From assembly GCA_002707785.1 (NCBI GenBank), contig PANW01000032.1, forward strand, positions 82,363-146,362: a DNA stretch of 64,000 bases. Reading direction: 5' to 3'. Shown piece by piece: positions 42,763 to 51,530 of the stretch (positions are counted from its first letter, which is position 1; the number at the start of each line of letters is the position of its first letter). The notes beneath the pieces are model-generated. The model was given only the letters and a program-made list of their open reading frames with translations, was not told the DNA's origin and ran no database searches. The stretch comes from Cellvibrionaceae bacterium (GTDB taxonomy: Bacteria; Pseudomonadota; Gammaproteobacteria; Pseudomonadales; Cellvibrionaceae). Made by a program: the position numbers and the translations under genes.

Positions 42763-43803
42763 TCATGCATGTTCTTTTTGGCACAGCGTAAACGCCGCCA
42801 ATTCAGTAATTTTTTCTTTCGCCAAACCGCTACCAATTGCGTCTTGAGCCATGCTGACGCCTTCGACCAAGCTGTCGGCAACACCACTGACGTAAATAGC
42901 CGCACCAGCGTTCAAGGCAATAATATCGGCCGCTTTATCCGCCGCGTCACTGCCGCGCTTGCCTAAAGCCGCTTGAATCAAGCTCAATGAGGCTTCGGCA
43001 TTTTCTACACTTAAACCGTCCAAGCTTCTCGTCGCAATACCAAAATCTTTCGGATCAATGTCGTAACTGCTAAGAGCACCCTCTTTCCATTCCGCCACAA
43101 AAGTCGACGTCGCCAAAGAGATTTCATCCAGCCCATCCGCCGCATTGACGACCAATACATGCTCGCTGCCGAGCATACCCAGCACTTCTGCCAACGGCAG
43201 ACACAAGTCACGACTGAAAACTCCAACCACTTGACGCTTCACTCCCGCAGGATTGGTCAAAGGGCCGAGAATGTTAAAAATAGTGCGCTGCCCCAACTCT
43301 TTACGCGGGCCTATGGCATGTTTCATAGCGCTGTGATGAGAAGGCGCAAACATGAAACCCACACCCAGCTCTTCGACACAGCGAGCCACCTGCTCAGGCG
43401 TGATATCCAACTGCACCCCCGCCGCTTCCAGCACATCCGCACTGCCCGTAGAGCTGGAGACAGAACGATTGCCATGCTTGGCCACGTTTACACCGGCAGC
43501 TGCCGCGACAAACGTCGAAGCGGTAGAGATATTAAATAAGTTGGCGCCATCACCACCGGTCCCCACCAAATCAATCAAATTATCGGCGTTAATAGTAACC
43601 GGAGTAGCCAACTCACGCATGACGCGCACCGCGCCTGCAATCTCATCGATGCTCTCGCCTTTCATTCGCAAGGCCACCAATAGTGCCCCGATTTGTGCCG
43701 AGGTTGCCTCACCCGTCATCACCTGACGCATCACCGCCACCATCTCATCCTGAGATAAATCTTGGCGCTCAATGAGTTGGCCTATTGCTTGTTTAATATC
43801 CAT
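42763..43803 (-). CDS. trpD: Anthranilate phosphoribosyltransferase
   Basis: Transfers phosphoribosyl from PRPP to anthranilate. 346 residues, normal for a stand-alone TrpD. Motifs: [27 protein letters not shown] (PRPP loop), [53 protein letters not shown]. It lies 43 bases after trpG and 21 before trpC on the same strand, consistent with one transcript. Confidence 0.97.
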   Translation of the reverse strand: MDIKQAIGQLIERQDLSQDEMVAVMRQVMTGEATSAQIGALLVALRMKGESIDEIAGAVRVMRELATPVTINADNLIDLVGTGGDGANLFNISTASTFVAAAAGVNVAKHGNRSVSSSTGSADVLEAAGVQLDITPEQVARCVEELGVGFMFAPSHHSAMKHAIGPRKELGQRTIFNILGPLTNPAGVKRQVVGVFSRDLCLPLAEVLGMLGSEHVLVVNAADGLDEISLATSTFVAEWKEGALSSYDIDPKDFGIATRSLDGLSVENAEASLSLIQAALGKRGSDAADKAADIIALNAGAAIYVSGVADSLVEGVSMAQDAIGSGLAKEKITELAAFTLCQKEHA

Positions 43804-43846
43804 ACACTGTTACCTTCAATGCCATGATGCAGTAAAAAATACGCGT

Positions 43847-44425
43847 TTATGATTCGAGAAAATTGCGCAGTAAATCGTGACCATGTTCGGTGAGAATACT
43901 CTCTGGGTGAAACTGCACGCCCTCCACCGCCAGCGTTTTGTGTCTCACCCCCATGATTTCATCGACCTGTCCCTGTTCGGTTTCGGTCCATGCCGTAATT
44001 TCCAAACAATTTGGCAGGCTTCTTTTTTCAATCACTAACGAGTGATAGCGAGTCGCTTGATAAGGATTCTTTAGCCCGCGAAACACTCCCGTGTCGGCGT
44101 GATGAATAGGAGAGATCTTGCCGTGCATGACTTGACGCGCTCTGACAATTTTACCGCCAAATGCCTGACCAATGCTCTGATGGCCCAAGCAAATACCCAG
44201 CAACGGTATACGACCGGCAAACGCCTCTATCACCGCCACAGATACACCCGCTTCATTGGGTGTACAGGGGCCGGGTGAAATGACAATTTTCTCGGGCTGC
44301 AGTGCTTCAATCTCTGCAACCGTAATTTCATCATTGCGCACCACCTTAACATCGGCCTTTAGCTCGCCGAGATACTGCACAATGTTGTAGGTAAAGGAGT
44401 CGTAATTATCTATCATTAAAATCAT
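43847..44425 (-). CDS. trpG: Anthranilate synthase component II (glutamine amidotransferase)
   Basis: Supplies ammonia from glutamine to TrpE; may double as PabA for folate. 192 residues of a class I amidotransferase: [28 protein letters not shown], nucleophile Cys in [18 protein letters not shown], and the His-Glu of [16 protein letters not shown]. It begins 10 bases after trpE and is part of the trpEGDC run. Confidence 0.96.
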   Translation of the reverse strand: MILMIDNYDSFTYNIVQYLGELKADVKVVRNDEITVAEIEALQPEKIVISPGPCTPNEAGVSVAVIEAFAGRIPLLGICLGHQSIGQAFGGKIVRARQVMHGKISPIHHADTGVFRGLKNPYQATRYHSLVIEKRSLPNCLEITAWTETEQGQVDEIMGVRHKTLAVEGVQFHPESILTEHGHDLLRNFLES

Positions 44426-44435
44426 GTTCGGCTCC

Positions 44436-45902
44436 TTATAAAACCATGTCGACGGCGCGAAAAATGGCGCGGGCTTTATTCATTGTTTCTTTCCACTCCA
44501 GCGCAGGCACTGAATCGGCAACGACGCCAGCCCCTGCTTGCACATAGAGTTTTTTATCTTTAATCACGGCAGTGCGAATGGCGATGGCCGTATCCATGTT
44601 GCCATTCCAAGACAAATAACCCACCGCCCCGCCGTAGATTCCGCGCTTTTCATCTTCCAGTTCGTCAATAATTTCCATCGCTCGAATCTTAGGTGCGCCG
44701 GACAGAGTGCCAGCGGGCAGCGCCGCTTTTAATACATCCATCGCAGTCAATTCATCGCGCAACTGACCGGTCACATTGGAGGTAATGTGCATGACGTGAG
44801 AGTAGCGCTCAACAACCATCTTGTCGGTTAACTCAACACTGCCGACATTGGCCACACGACCGACATCGTTACGCCCCAAATCGATCAACATCAAATGCTC
44901 TGCAATTTCCTTGGGATCATTGACGAGCTCTTGCTCCAAGGCCAAATCTTCTGCCGCGTTATGACCGCGACGACGAGTACCCGCAATGGGTCGAACGGTT
45001 ACTTCACCATCTTCAAGGCGCGCTAGGATCTCTGGACTGGAGCCGACCACATGGTGATCACCCAAATCGAGGAAGTACATGTAAGGAGACGGGTTCAAAC
45101 TGCGCAAAGCTCGGTACAAATTGAGCGGCTGGGCCTCAAAATCGATAGACAGGCGCTGAGATACCACCACCTGCATGGTGTCTCCTGCCAACACATAGTC
45201 TTTAATTTGTCCCACAGCTTGCTGAAATTTGTCTTCACCAAAACTGGACCTAAACTGGTCTTCGCGAACAGTTTCGGACGACAAACTCATAGGCGCGGTC
45301 GCTGGCACTTCATGACGCAACTGCAGCTCTAGCTCATCCAAGCGCTTTTCTGCGGCATCGAAACTGCCCTCCTCTTCCGGATTGGCGTGAACGACCAGAA
45401 TCAACTTGCCGGCGAGATTGTCGAACACCAGCACTTCATCGGAGACCATCAACAAAATATCGGGGGTACCGATGGTGTCTTGTGGCTGAGAAGCTTTGAG
45501 TTTGGGTTCAACGTAGCGCACACAGTCATAACCAAAGTACCCCACCAGGCCGCCATTGAAACGCGGCAAGTGCTCAAGTTCGGGCACTCGATAGCGCTGC
45601 TGAAATTGCTCGACGAATTCTAGCGGATCTTCACATTCATGAGCCTCGACGACCTCGCCATCGGTTTCGATGATGATGGAATCTCCGTAGGCTTTGAGTA
45701 AGGTGCGAGCCGGTAGCCCTAAGATGGAGTAGCGCCCCCACTTTTCGCCGCCCTGCACGGACTCGAATAGATAGGAATATGGCCCTTGAGCCAACTTCAA
45801 GTAGCTCGAAAGTGGTGTATCAAGATCCGCCAATACTTCTCTGACTAAAGGAATGCGATTGTAGCCTTGATTGGCCAACTCGCGAAATTGATCCGGTGAC
45901 AT
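44436..45902 (-). CDS. trpE: Anthranilate synthase component I
   Basis: Converts chorismate to anthranilate. 488 residues. The N-terminal regulatory part has [22 protein letters not shown], where the ES pair corresponds to the Trp-binding LLES element of feedback-inhibited enzymes. The C-terminal catalytic part has [59 protein letters not shown] and [21 protein letters not shown]. It leads trpEGDC; AAGGA precedes the ATG. About 420 bases upstream include a Trp-containing mini-ORF that could mediate attenuation. Confidence 0.97.
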   Translation of the reverse strand: MSPDQFRELANQGYNRIPLVREVLADLDTPLSSYLKLAQGPYSYLFESVQGGEKWGRYSILGLPARTLLKAYGDSIIIETDGEVVEAHECEDPLEFVEQFQQRYRVPELEHLPRFNGGLVGYFGYDCVRYVEPKLKASQPQDTIGTPDILLMVSDEVLVFDNLAGKLILVVHANPEEEGSFDAAEKRLDELELQLRHEVPATAPMSLSSETVREDQFRSSFGEDKFQQAVGQIKDYVLAGDTMQVVVSQRLSIDFEAQPLNLYRALRSLNPSPYMYFLDLGDHHVVGSSPEILARLEDGEVTVRPIAGTRRRGHNAAEDLALEQELVNDPKEIAEHLMLIDLGRNDVGRVANVGSVELTDKMVVERYSHVMHITSNVTGQLRDELTAMDVLKAALPAGTLSGAPKIRAMEIIDELEDEKRGIYGGAVGYLSWNGNMDTAIAIRTAVIKDKKLYVQAGAGVVADSVPALEWKETMNKARAIFRAVDMVL

Positions 45903-46321
45903 GTTGTGTCCTTGCTAAAGTGCGATCACAGCGGGTGATCCGATGGAGTCTGCGTATTCACAACCCCGTAGGCAATTGCCCAAGGGTCTATTTGACAGCG
46001 AGCTCAACGGCTCGCAATTTGAGCTACGGACGCCATCGTCCCCAGAGAAGAGAAGCTGCTGTGACGACACCTGTCGACAAGGCTAGTTTGTTCACGAAAA
46101 CACCTAAGTTTTACGGTTGTACCAGCAGTGTAACGGGCCACCACTAGTAAGAATTAAAAGTGGCGCTAGTGTAGCGGCTCGCCCGCCGCCTGTACAGTCG
46201 AGGCCGCATAAGCCACCATATCCAGCCTCGCCATTGTCAGATTAGGGACTGCCAAGGCACAATGAGAAACGGCTTGCCTAAGAGAAGCCGATATCGCTCA
46301 TCCATTCGCTAGGACTGCCCC
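45903..46321. other. Leader and promoter region of the trp genes
   Basis: A 419-base region between trpE (minus) and the Dabb gene (plus). It contains the leader mini-ORF (46024-46095) and, after it on the minus strand, overlapping stems: GCTCAA/TTGAGC and GCGAGC/GCTCGC share bases and cannot both form. Close to trpE a GATCAC/GTGATC hairpin occurs. No T-run follows any of them, so a classic intrinsic attenuator is not evident. Confidence 0.5.
46024..46095 (-). CDS. Candidate trp leader peptide
   Basis: A 23-codon ORF on the minus strand, GTG start, TAG stop, reading MNKLALSTGVVTAASLLWGRWRP. Two Trp codons lie within four residues near its end, and AGGTG sits 5 bases before the GTG. It lies about 120 bases upstream of trpE on the same strand, where trp attenuation leader peptides are found, and competing RNA stems follow the stop. 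The composition and position are the evidence; no T-tailed terminator was found. Confidence 0.55.
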   Translation of the reverse strand: MNKLALSTGVVTAASLLWGRWRP

Positions 46322-46693
46322 ATGACACTTGCTTCCCCACGCTCGATTATCGGTGTTCTCATATGCTTATTAATCAGCCCGCTGGCCACTGCCAAACCCG
46401 TCAATCACGTTGTTTTGGTCTGGCTAAAAGCGGAGATATCGGTCGAGCAACGCAACACCATTATGCAAGCGGGACTGCAGCTTCAGAACATTCCGGGGGT
46501 TATCTCAGTACACACTGGGCTTCCAGTCGCCAGTGACCGCGCCATTGTCGACGACAGTTTCAGCTTTGGCATCACCATCGAATTGCCCGATGCCAACGCC
46601 ATTAACAGCTATTTGGAGCACCCCATCCACGTGAACTATGTCGCCACTCATATCAAACACAGCGCTGAAAAACTGCTGATCTACGATTTCTGA
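46322..46693 (+). CDS. Secreted Dabb (stress-responsive A/B barrel) domain protein
   Basis: A 123-residue protein with a signal peptide (IIGVLICLLISPLATAKP) and one Dabb ferredoxin-like domain: VNHVVLVWLKAEISVEQRNTIMQAGLQLQNIPGVISVHTGLP...ELPDANAINSYLEHPIHVNYV. Cytosolic members form dimeric barrels; an exported version is less common. It is the only plus-strand gene between trpE and gph, so it interrupts an otherwise minus-strand Pseudomonas-like order. Ligand unknown. Confidence 0.85.
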   Translation: MTLASPRSIIGVLICLLISPLATAKPVNHVVLVWLKAEISVEQRNTIMQAGLQLQNIPGVISVHTGLPVASDRAIVDDSFSFGITIELPDANAINSYLEHPIHVNYVATHIKHSAEKLLIYDF

Positions 46694-46739
46694 GTAAAAT
46701 CAGGGAACGCCATCCGGGCAAGACCCTCTAACACATTCA

Positions 46740-47444
46740 TCAGAGTATCACTGCGAAGAAGTTGTCGAGATTGCCGGTCACCCAAGTGGGGGATTCGTCC
46801 TCAATGGGGTTGCCGTGATTATAGCCGTAGCTCACCCCCAGCGTAGCCACTTTGGCCGCCTTGCCCGCCAGCATGTCACTGCGAGAATCACCCACCATTA
46901 AAGCGGCGGCGGGTTTGACTCCAAAGCGTTGCAGCAGCGACTCCAAAGGCGCGGGGTGAGGTTTTTTCTGTGCGAGAGAATCGCCGCCCAACCAGGCCGA
47001 CACATAGGGTTCAAGCTCGAGATCATCCAACAGGTGAGGCACAAATTCAGCGGGCTTATTGGTCACGACAGCAATAGCGACACCGGCTTGTTGCAAGCGT
47101 ATCAAAGCAGATTGGACACCGGCATAGAGGGTGGAATAACGCCCACTGATGCGCCGATAGTGAGACAGAAAACGCCGCAATGCCGCCTGATGCAATGCCG
47201 CTTCAACTTGGGTTTCGTCGATACCATCGATGTTCGCCAGCGCACGTCTCACCAGCACGCCCGCGCCATTACCCACCCACAAACGCACTTTAGCCTCACC
47301 CGCCGGCGGACTGCGCATTTCTTTCAGCATGGCATCAATGGCCGCGGTTAAGTCAGGCACGCTGTCGACTAAGGTGCCGTCCAGATCGAACATCACCAAA
47401 CGCGGCAGACCAGAAAAAGTCTGCCGAAAATCTATTGCAGACAT
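46740..47444 (-). CDS. gph: Phosphoglycolate phosphatase
   Basis: HAD-superfamily hydrolase of 234 residues removing 2-phosphoglycolate, often formed during DNA repair. HAD motif 1 FDLDGTLVDSVPDL with both Asp, motif 2 VVTNKP, motif 3/4 KKPHPAPLESLL and MVGDSRSDMLAGKAA. It begins 3 bases after rpe, a tight rpe-gph unit conserved next to trpE in related genomes. An alternative HAD substrate cannot be excluded, but context favours gph. Confidence 0.92.
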   Translation of the reverse strand: MSAIDFRQTFSGLPRLVMFDLDGTLVDSVPDLTAAIDAMLKEMRSPPAGEAKVRLWVGNGAGVLVRRALANIDGIDETQVEAALHQAALRRFLSHYRRISGRYSTLYAGVQSALIRLQQAGVAIAVVTNKPAEFVPHLLDDLELEPYVSAWLGGDSLAQKKPHPAPLESLLQRFGVKPAAALMVGDSRSDMLAGKAAKVATLGVSYGYNHGNPIEDESPTWVTGNLDNFFAVIL

Positions 47445-47447
47445 GTT

Positions 47448-48119
47448 TTAGGCTTTGGCTAACTGGTCGCGCATCGCTTGAATGGCGGTGGCGTAGTCGT
47501 CCTTACCAAAAATGGCTGAACCGGCAACAAAAGTATCGGCACCGGCCTGGGCGATTTCCAATATATTGTCGGCAGTAACGCCACCATCGATTTCAAGACG
47601 AATGGGCAAATCTAGCGCGTCAATAGCCGCGCGAGCTTCACGTAACTTATCCAAAGTGTAAGGGATAAACTTCTGGCCGCCGAAACCTGGGTTAACTGAC
47701 ATCAACAACAGCATATCGAGCTGAGGCAGTACATGCTTAACAACATCAATTGGGGTCGCTGGATTGAGTACTAAGCCAGCTTCACAGCCCGCCTGCTTAA
47801 TCAACTGAATCGAACGGTCCACGTGGCGAGAGGCTTCTGGATGAAAGGTAATGATACTGGCGCCCGCATCGGCAAACTGACCAATCAAATCATCCACGGG
47901 CTCGACCATCAAATGCACATCGATGGGCGCCGTAACACCATGATTGCGCAAAGCCTTACAAACCATTGGGCCGACCGTTAAATTAGGTACAAAGTGGTTA
48001 TCCATCACGTCAAAATGCACAATATCGGCACCCGCGGCCAAAACCGCGTCAACTTCTTCTCCTAATCGAGCGAAATCTGCCGCTAATATAGAAGGAGCGA
48101 GTTTAAATTCCTGTTGCAT
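47448..48119 (-). CDS. rpe: Ribulose-phosphate 3-epimerase
   Basis: Pentose phosphate pathway epimerase interconverting ribulose 5-phosphate and xylulose 5-phosphate. 223 residues from ATG 48119; the ORF-track start (48410) reads back through the divergent gene and is wrong. Motifs: [60 protein letters not shown] and [11 protein letters not shown], with the usual metal-binding His/Asp set. Only 55 bases separate it from the divergent DUF3530 gene. Confidence 0.96.
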   Translation of the reverse strand: MQQEFKLAPSILAADFARLGEEVDAVLAAGADIVHFDVMDNHFVPNLTVGPMVCKALRNHGVTAPIDVHLMVEPVDDLIGQFADAGASIITFHPEASRHVDRSIQLIKQAGCEAGLVLNPATPIDVVKHVLPQLDMLLLMSVNPGFGGQKFIPYTLDKLREARAAIDALDLPIRLEIDGGVTADNILEIAQAGADTFVAGSAIFGKDDYATAIQAMRDQLAKA

Positions 48120-48174
48120 AGAATACCTGCCATTACACGTTTGAGGTGGGAAAACACCGATTAATGAGCAACCG

Positions 48175-49464
48175 ATGCATATGAAACCTTTGAAAGACGC
48201 GCATTGTACTGAAACTTTGGCACAACGCCCACCGACAGATCCAAGAGATATTCGAAGATCGAACTCCAGCCCAATAGTACTCTGGCTACTGGCCTGCGCC
48301 CTCTGCCTGTGTGTACTCAGCCTGCCCGCACTGGCGCAAACCGCTGTCACAGAAAAGACTGATGAGACAGCCTCTGAGACCAAAGACAGTGATGCTGAAG
48401 CGAACGCCACACAAGCCCCCAGCAGCGATGCACCACCCGAGCCACCGCCCTATGCCTCGCGAGAAGAGCGGGATATGAATCTTCTCGCTGCGAGGCTAGA
48501 GGGTGAAACTGCAGTTTGGCTACAAGCCCTAGAACAACCCTTTCTGGCACTTTATGAGCAGGAACTCACCGGTGATGCGGTAGGCGCCGTACTGATCATT
48601 AACGCCGAGGGTCAGCACAGCAACTGGCCCACCACCAGTGAACAGATTCGCTTGAGCTTGCCTGAATTCGGCTGGAATACCTTGTCGACCGAGCTGCCGC
48701 TGCCGGAGCAAAGACCCATACCGCAGCGCTCGGCGCCAATAGCGCCAGCTCCGCCTTCTGTAGAGAACCCAGATCCCACAGCAACCGACGCCACCGCAGA
48801 GAGCAATCAAGACCCCGCCTCCTCGGTACAAGATACCCCGCCAACAAAAGCTGAAAAAGGAGAAGACAAAGAAATCTATGACTCCACCACCGGCGAACTG
48901 AGTGATGGATCATTGCCCCCTAGCGCAGAAAATCCAACCGCCCCCGGCGATGCCGATACGCCCGTACCTGAACTCAAGGTGCCGGCTGAAGATATTGCTA
49001 TAGCCAGACTGGAGGCGGCTATCAGTTACCTGCATCAACAGGGACAGTTCAATATTGTACTGATGGGAAGTGGTGTTGGAGCTCTGCGCGCGGTGTGTTT
49101 TCTGAAGGACATCCCCAAAGTGGAGCAGACAACTCAATCCCGTCTGATTCGATCACTGGTGATGATCAACGCACGCAATCATTTGCCGCTGGACTCACGC
49201 CAACTGCACCAATGTTTAGACACCCCCGAAATGCCCGTTCTCGATGTGTACTTGGGGCATAACGAACGAGATCAAAAAGACGCCAAACAGCGATTAAAGT
49301 ACGCCCGCAGGAGCGGCTACCAAATTTACCAACAACTGCGCTTGCCAGAGATGGCTCACAATACCATGCTGGGAGAAAATCGACTTTCACGGAGAGTCCG
49401 GGGGTTTATGGAAGCCCACGCACAAGGAGTCAAGGTTGATAATGCCGTCATCAACAATCCCTAA
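48175..49464 (+). CDS. DUF3530 family protein
   Basis: A 429-residue exported protein: an N-terminal hydrophobic segment ([22 protein letters not shown]), an acidic Ala/Glu-rich linker, then the DUF3530 region beginning with [27 protein letters not shown] and [43 protein letters not shown] Pro/Thr/Glu-rich insert (about residues 180-265) splits it from [19 protein letters not shown], which resembles an alpha/beta-hydrolase nucleophile elbow (GSGVG). Function unknown. Start could be ATG 48175 or 48181. Confidence 0.8.
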   Translation: MHMKPLKDAHCTETLAQRPPTDPRDIRRSNSSPIVLWLLACALCLCVLSLPALAQTAVTEKTDETASETKDSDAEANATQAPSSDAPPEPPPYASREERDMNLLAARLEGETAVWLQALEQPFLALYEQELTGDAVGAVLIINAEGQHSNWPTTSEQIRLSLPEFGWNTLSTELPLPEQRPIPQRSAPIAPAPPSVENPDPTATDATAESNQDPASSVQDTPPTKAEKGEDKEIYDSTTGELSDGSLPPSAENPTAPGDADTPVPELKVPAEDIAIARLEAAISYLHQQGQFNIVLMGSGVGALRAVCFLKDIPKVEQTTQSRLIRSLVMINARNHLPLDSRQLHQCLDTPEMPVLDVYLGHNERDQKDAKQRLKYARRSGYQIYQQLRLPEMAHNTMLGENRLSRRVRGFMEAHAQGVKVDNAVINNP

Positions 49465-49495
49465 TTGCTGCCCACTAACCTCCTAGAGGAGCACC

Positions 49496-50179
49496 TTAGG
49501 CATTGGCCAGCTGCTGATCCAGCTCCTGGAGACGCTCTGGCGTGCCAATGTCCCACCACTGTCCCGAATAAACCAAACCGTGCAGTCGGTCCTGAGCGAT
49601 TGCATCTTCAAACACTTCGCGCAGGGGAAATGCTTGACGGCGCTCAGGGTAGCGCCCGACGATATCAGGATGCAGCAGAGCAATTCCGCTGTAGGTATAG
49701 CCCGCGTCCACTTCCGTATTGTGCAACAAGAGCTCGCCGTGCAAGGCAAAATCTCCAGCGCTGTTATGACCGGGATTGGGGACCAATACCAAACGCCCCA
49801 AGCTGTCATCCGACAGAGGAGATTGCGCCAATGTCGACAAATCAAAATCCGTCCACACGTCACCATTGAGTAACAAGAAGGGAGCCTCGCCCAATAGCGG
49901 CAAAGCCTTCAAAATGGCACCGGCAGTTTCTAATGGCTCATCCTCGACAGAATAGGTAATCGACATTCCCCACTGCGCGCCTTCTCCTATGGCGTCAATT
50001 ATTTTATGCCCTAAATGAGCGACATTAATGACCACGTCGGTCACATCTAGACGCTGCAAGCGCTCTAGGTGGTAGACAATGAGGGGCTTACCGCCAACGC
50101 ACAACAAAGGCTTAGGAAGATCATCGGTTAGCGGCCGCATCCGCTTACCAAAGCCTGCAGCCAGAATCATTGCCTTCAT
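49496..50179 (-). CDS. murU: N-acetylmuramate alpha-1-phosphate uridylyltransferase
   Basis: Peptidoglycan recycling enzyme making UDP-MurNAc from MurNAc-1-phosphate. 227 residues from ATG 50179, which overlaps the amgK stop region. Nucleotidyltransferase signatures: MILAAGFGKRMRPLTDDLPKPLL, LLLNGDVWTDFDLS and the C-terminal YSGQWWDIGTPERLQEL. Pairing with the sugar kinase amgK directly upstream identifies it as MurU rather than a generic NDP-sugar pyrophosphorylase. The pair lets cells refill UDP-MurNAc without MurA, the fosfomycin target. Confidence 0.92.
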   Translation of the reverse strand: MKAMILAAGFGKRMRPLTDDLPKPLLCVGGKPLIVYHLERLQRLDVTDVVINVAHLGHKIIDAIGEGAQWGMSITYSVEDEPLETAGAILKALPLLGEAPFLLLNGDVWTDFDLSTLAQSPLSDDSLGRLVLVPNPGHNSAGDFALHGELLLHNTEVDAGYTYSGIALLHPDIVGRYPERRQAFPLREVFEDAIAQDRLHGLVYSGQWWDIGTPERLQELDQQLANA

Positions 50180-51306
50180 CGGGCCACGTCCTCGTCGCCA
50201 GCAGCGGGCTTTGCTCCTTTGGCAATATCGCCCGCGCGTTGATAATCGCTGTACCAAGGCTGCCGCTCACACAGGGGCAACAATTTTTCCCGAAACCAAT
50301 AGGTAAAATCTGAGAATTCAGGGTATTGATCGGCCACTTCCAGCGTGTAACGCAGAACCAGTGGCAAATCTTTTAAATAGGCCGATTTACCGTCTCTAAT
50401 ACACAGTCGCGCGAATACTCCTAATACCTTGAGGTGACGCTGCAATCCCATCCAATCGAACCAACGCATGAAACCGGCCTGAGTCACCGGCGCCATCAAT
50501 CCAATTTCTACCGCCATGTCGCCATAAGCCAGAGCCCATTGCTGGACCTGCTCACTCGGCCAGCGAATATAACAATCTCTCAGCAGTGACACCAAATCAT
50601 AAGTCAGCGGCCCGCGCACGGCATCTTGAAAATCGATCACCCCAGGGGACTGCCCATCGCGATAAATCAAATTGCGGCTGTGATAGTCTCTATGCACCCA
50701 GACCTGCGGCTGCTGCAGCGCAGCGCCCTCCAGCTGCGCATATACATTATCCAAAATCGCTTGTTCGTCATCACTGAGGTTGTAGCCGAGCAATTGAGGA
50801 ATAAACCACTGGTGCAACAATGCCATTTCATCGCGCAACCGGCTTTGATCGTAATTGGGCAAAGTGTGGAGAGTATCGCCGTCAGCGGCAGGAATAGTCG
50901 TTTCCGGGCACTGCTGCAATCGCAACAATGTCATCATTGCCTCGCCATAGAGCTGGGTTGCGCTATCGCGCTCAGCCTCTAACGCTTGGCTGTATAACGT
51001 ATCACCAAAATCTTCCACGAGCAGAAAGCCACGCTCAAAGTCGACGGCTATGACATCCGGCGTATGCACACCTTGATCTCTCAAATATCTCGCGATCGCA
51101 ACAAAGGCATGACTGTCTTCCTCAGCCACGGGAGCATAAACCGCCAACAACTGCGGTTCACTATCAACGCGATAATAATGCCGGAACCCTGCGTCGCCAT
51201 TCAGCGAATGGAGCTTAAGCGGAGTTGTGGTCGACCACTGTCGCTGCTGCAATTGCTGCTCAACCCATTGCGATAAAATTGCTTCTGACTCTTGTCCCTG
51301 CTCCAC
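50176..51306 (-). CDS. amgK: N-acetylmuramate/N-acetylglucosamine anomeric kinase
   Basis: Phosphorylates MurNAc or GlcNAc at C1, feeding MurU. About 376 residues of the aminoglycoside phosphotransferase fold: LNGDAGFRHYYRV, VDFERGFLLVEDFGDTLYSQAL, the catalytic loop VWVHRDYHSRNLIYRDG and VIDFQDAVRGPLTYDLVSLLRDC. I choose the GTG at 51306, six bases after AAGGG; the ORF-track TTG at 51312 touches that site. It overlaps murU by four bases and is divergent from lptD, an arrangement known in Pseudomonas. Confidence 0.92.
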   Translation of the reverse strand: MEQGQESEAILSQWVEQQLQQRQWSTTTPLKLHSLNGDAGFRHYYRVDSEPQLLAVYAPVAEEDSHAFVAIARYLRDQGVHTPDVIAVDFERGFLLVEDFGDTLYSQALEAERDSATQLYGEAMMTLLRLQQCPETTIPAADGDTLHTLPNYDQSRLRDEMALLHQWFIPQLLGYNLSDDEQAILDNVYAQLEGAALQQPQVWVHRDYHSRNLIYRDGQSPGVIDFQDAVRGPLTYDLVSLLRDCYIRWPSEQVQQWALAYGDMAVEIGLMAPVTQAGFMRWFDWMGLQRHLKVLGVFARLCIRDGKSAYLKDLPLVLRYTLEVADQYPEFSDFTYWFREKLLPLCERQPWYSDYQRAGDIAKGAKPAAGDEDVAR

Positions 51307-51530
51307 GCACAACCCTTATTATCAACTGGCCAAACCCAAGATTCTAACCAACACAGACGATAACAGGAACGTCTTTTATGGATTAGTCGGGCAAATTAAA
51401 GCCGCGCGAGACACCGCCATCGATTAATAAAGAAGGAATACTCGTAGGCGGTAGCCTAATGCTCCCATCCCAAGTAGAATCAGTCTCTTTATTCCACAAA
51501 AGCAATAAGACACACAGGATTGTCCCAATA

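Noticed and set aside
45896-46147. 83-residue plus-strand ORF in the trp leader region
   Set aside because: No family pattern; the minus strand of the same interval has the Trp-containing leader ORF and the trpE ribosome-binding site.
48347-48913. Several minus-strand ORFs opposite the DUF3530 gene
   Set aside because: They are shadows of the Pro/Thr/Glu-rich linker; the plus-strand frame has the signal peptide and family motifs.
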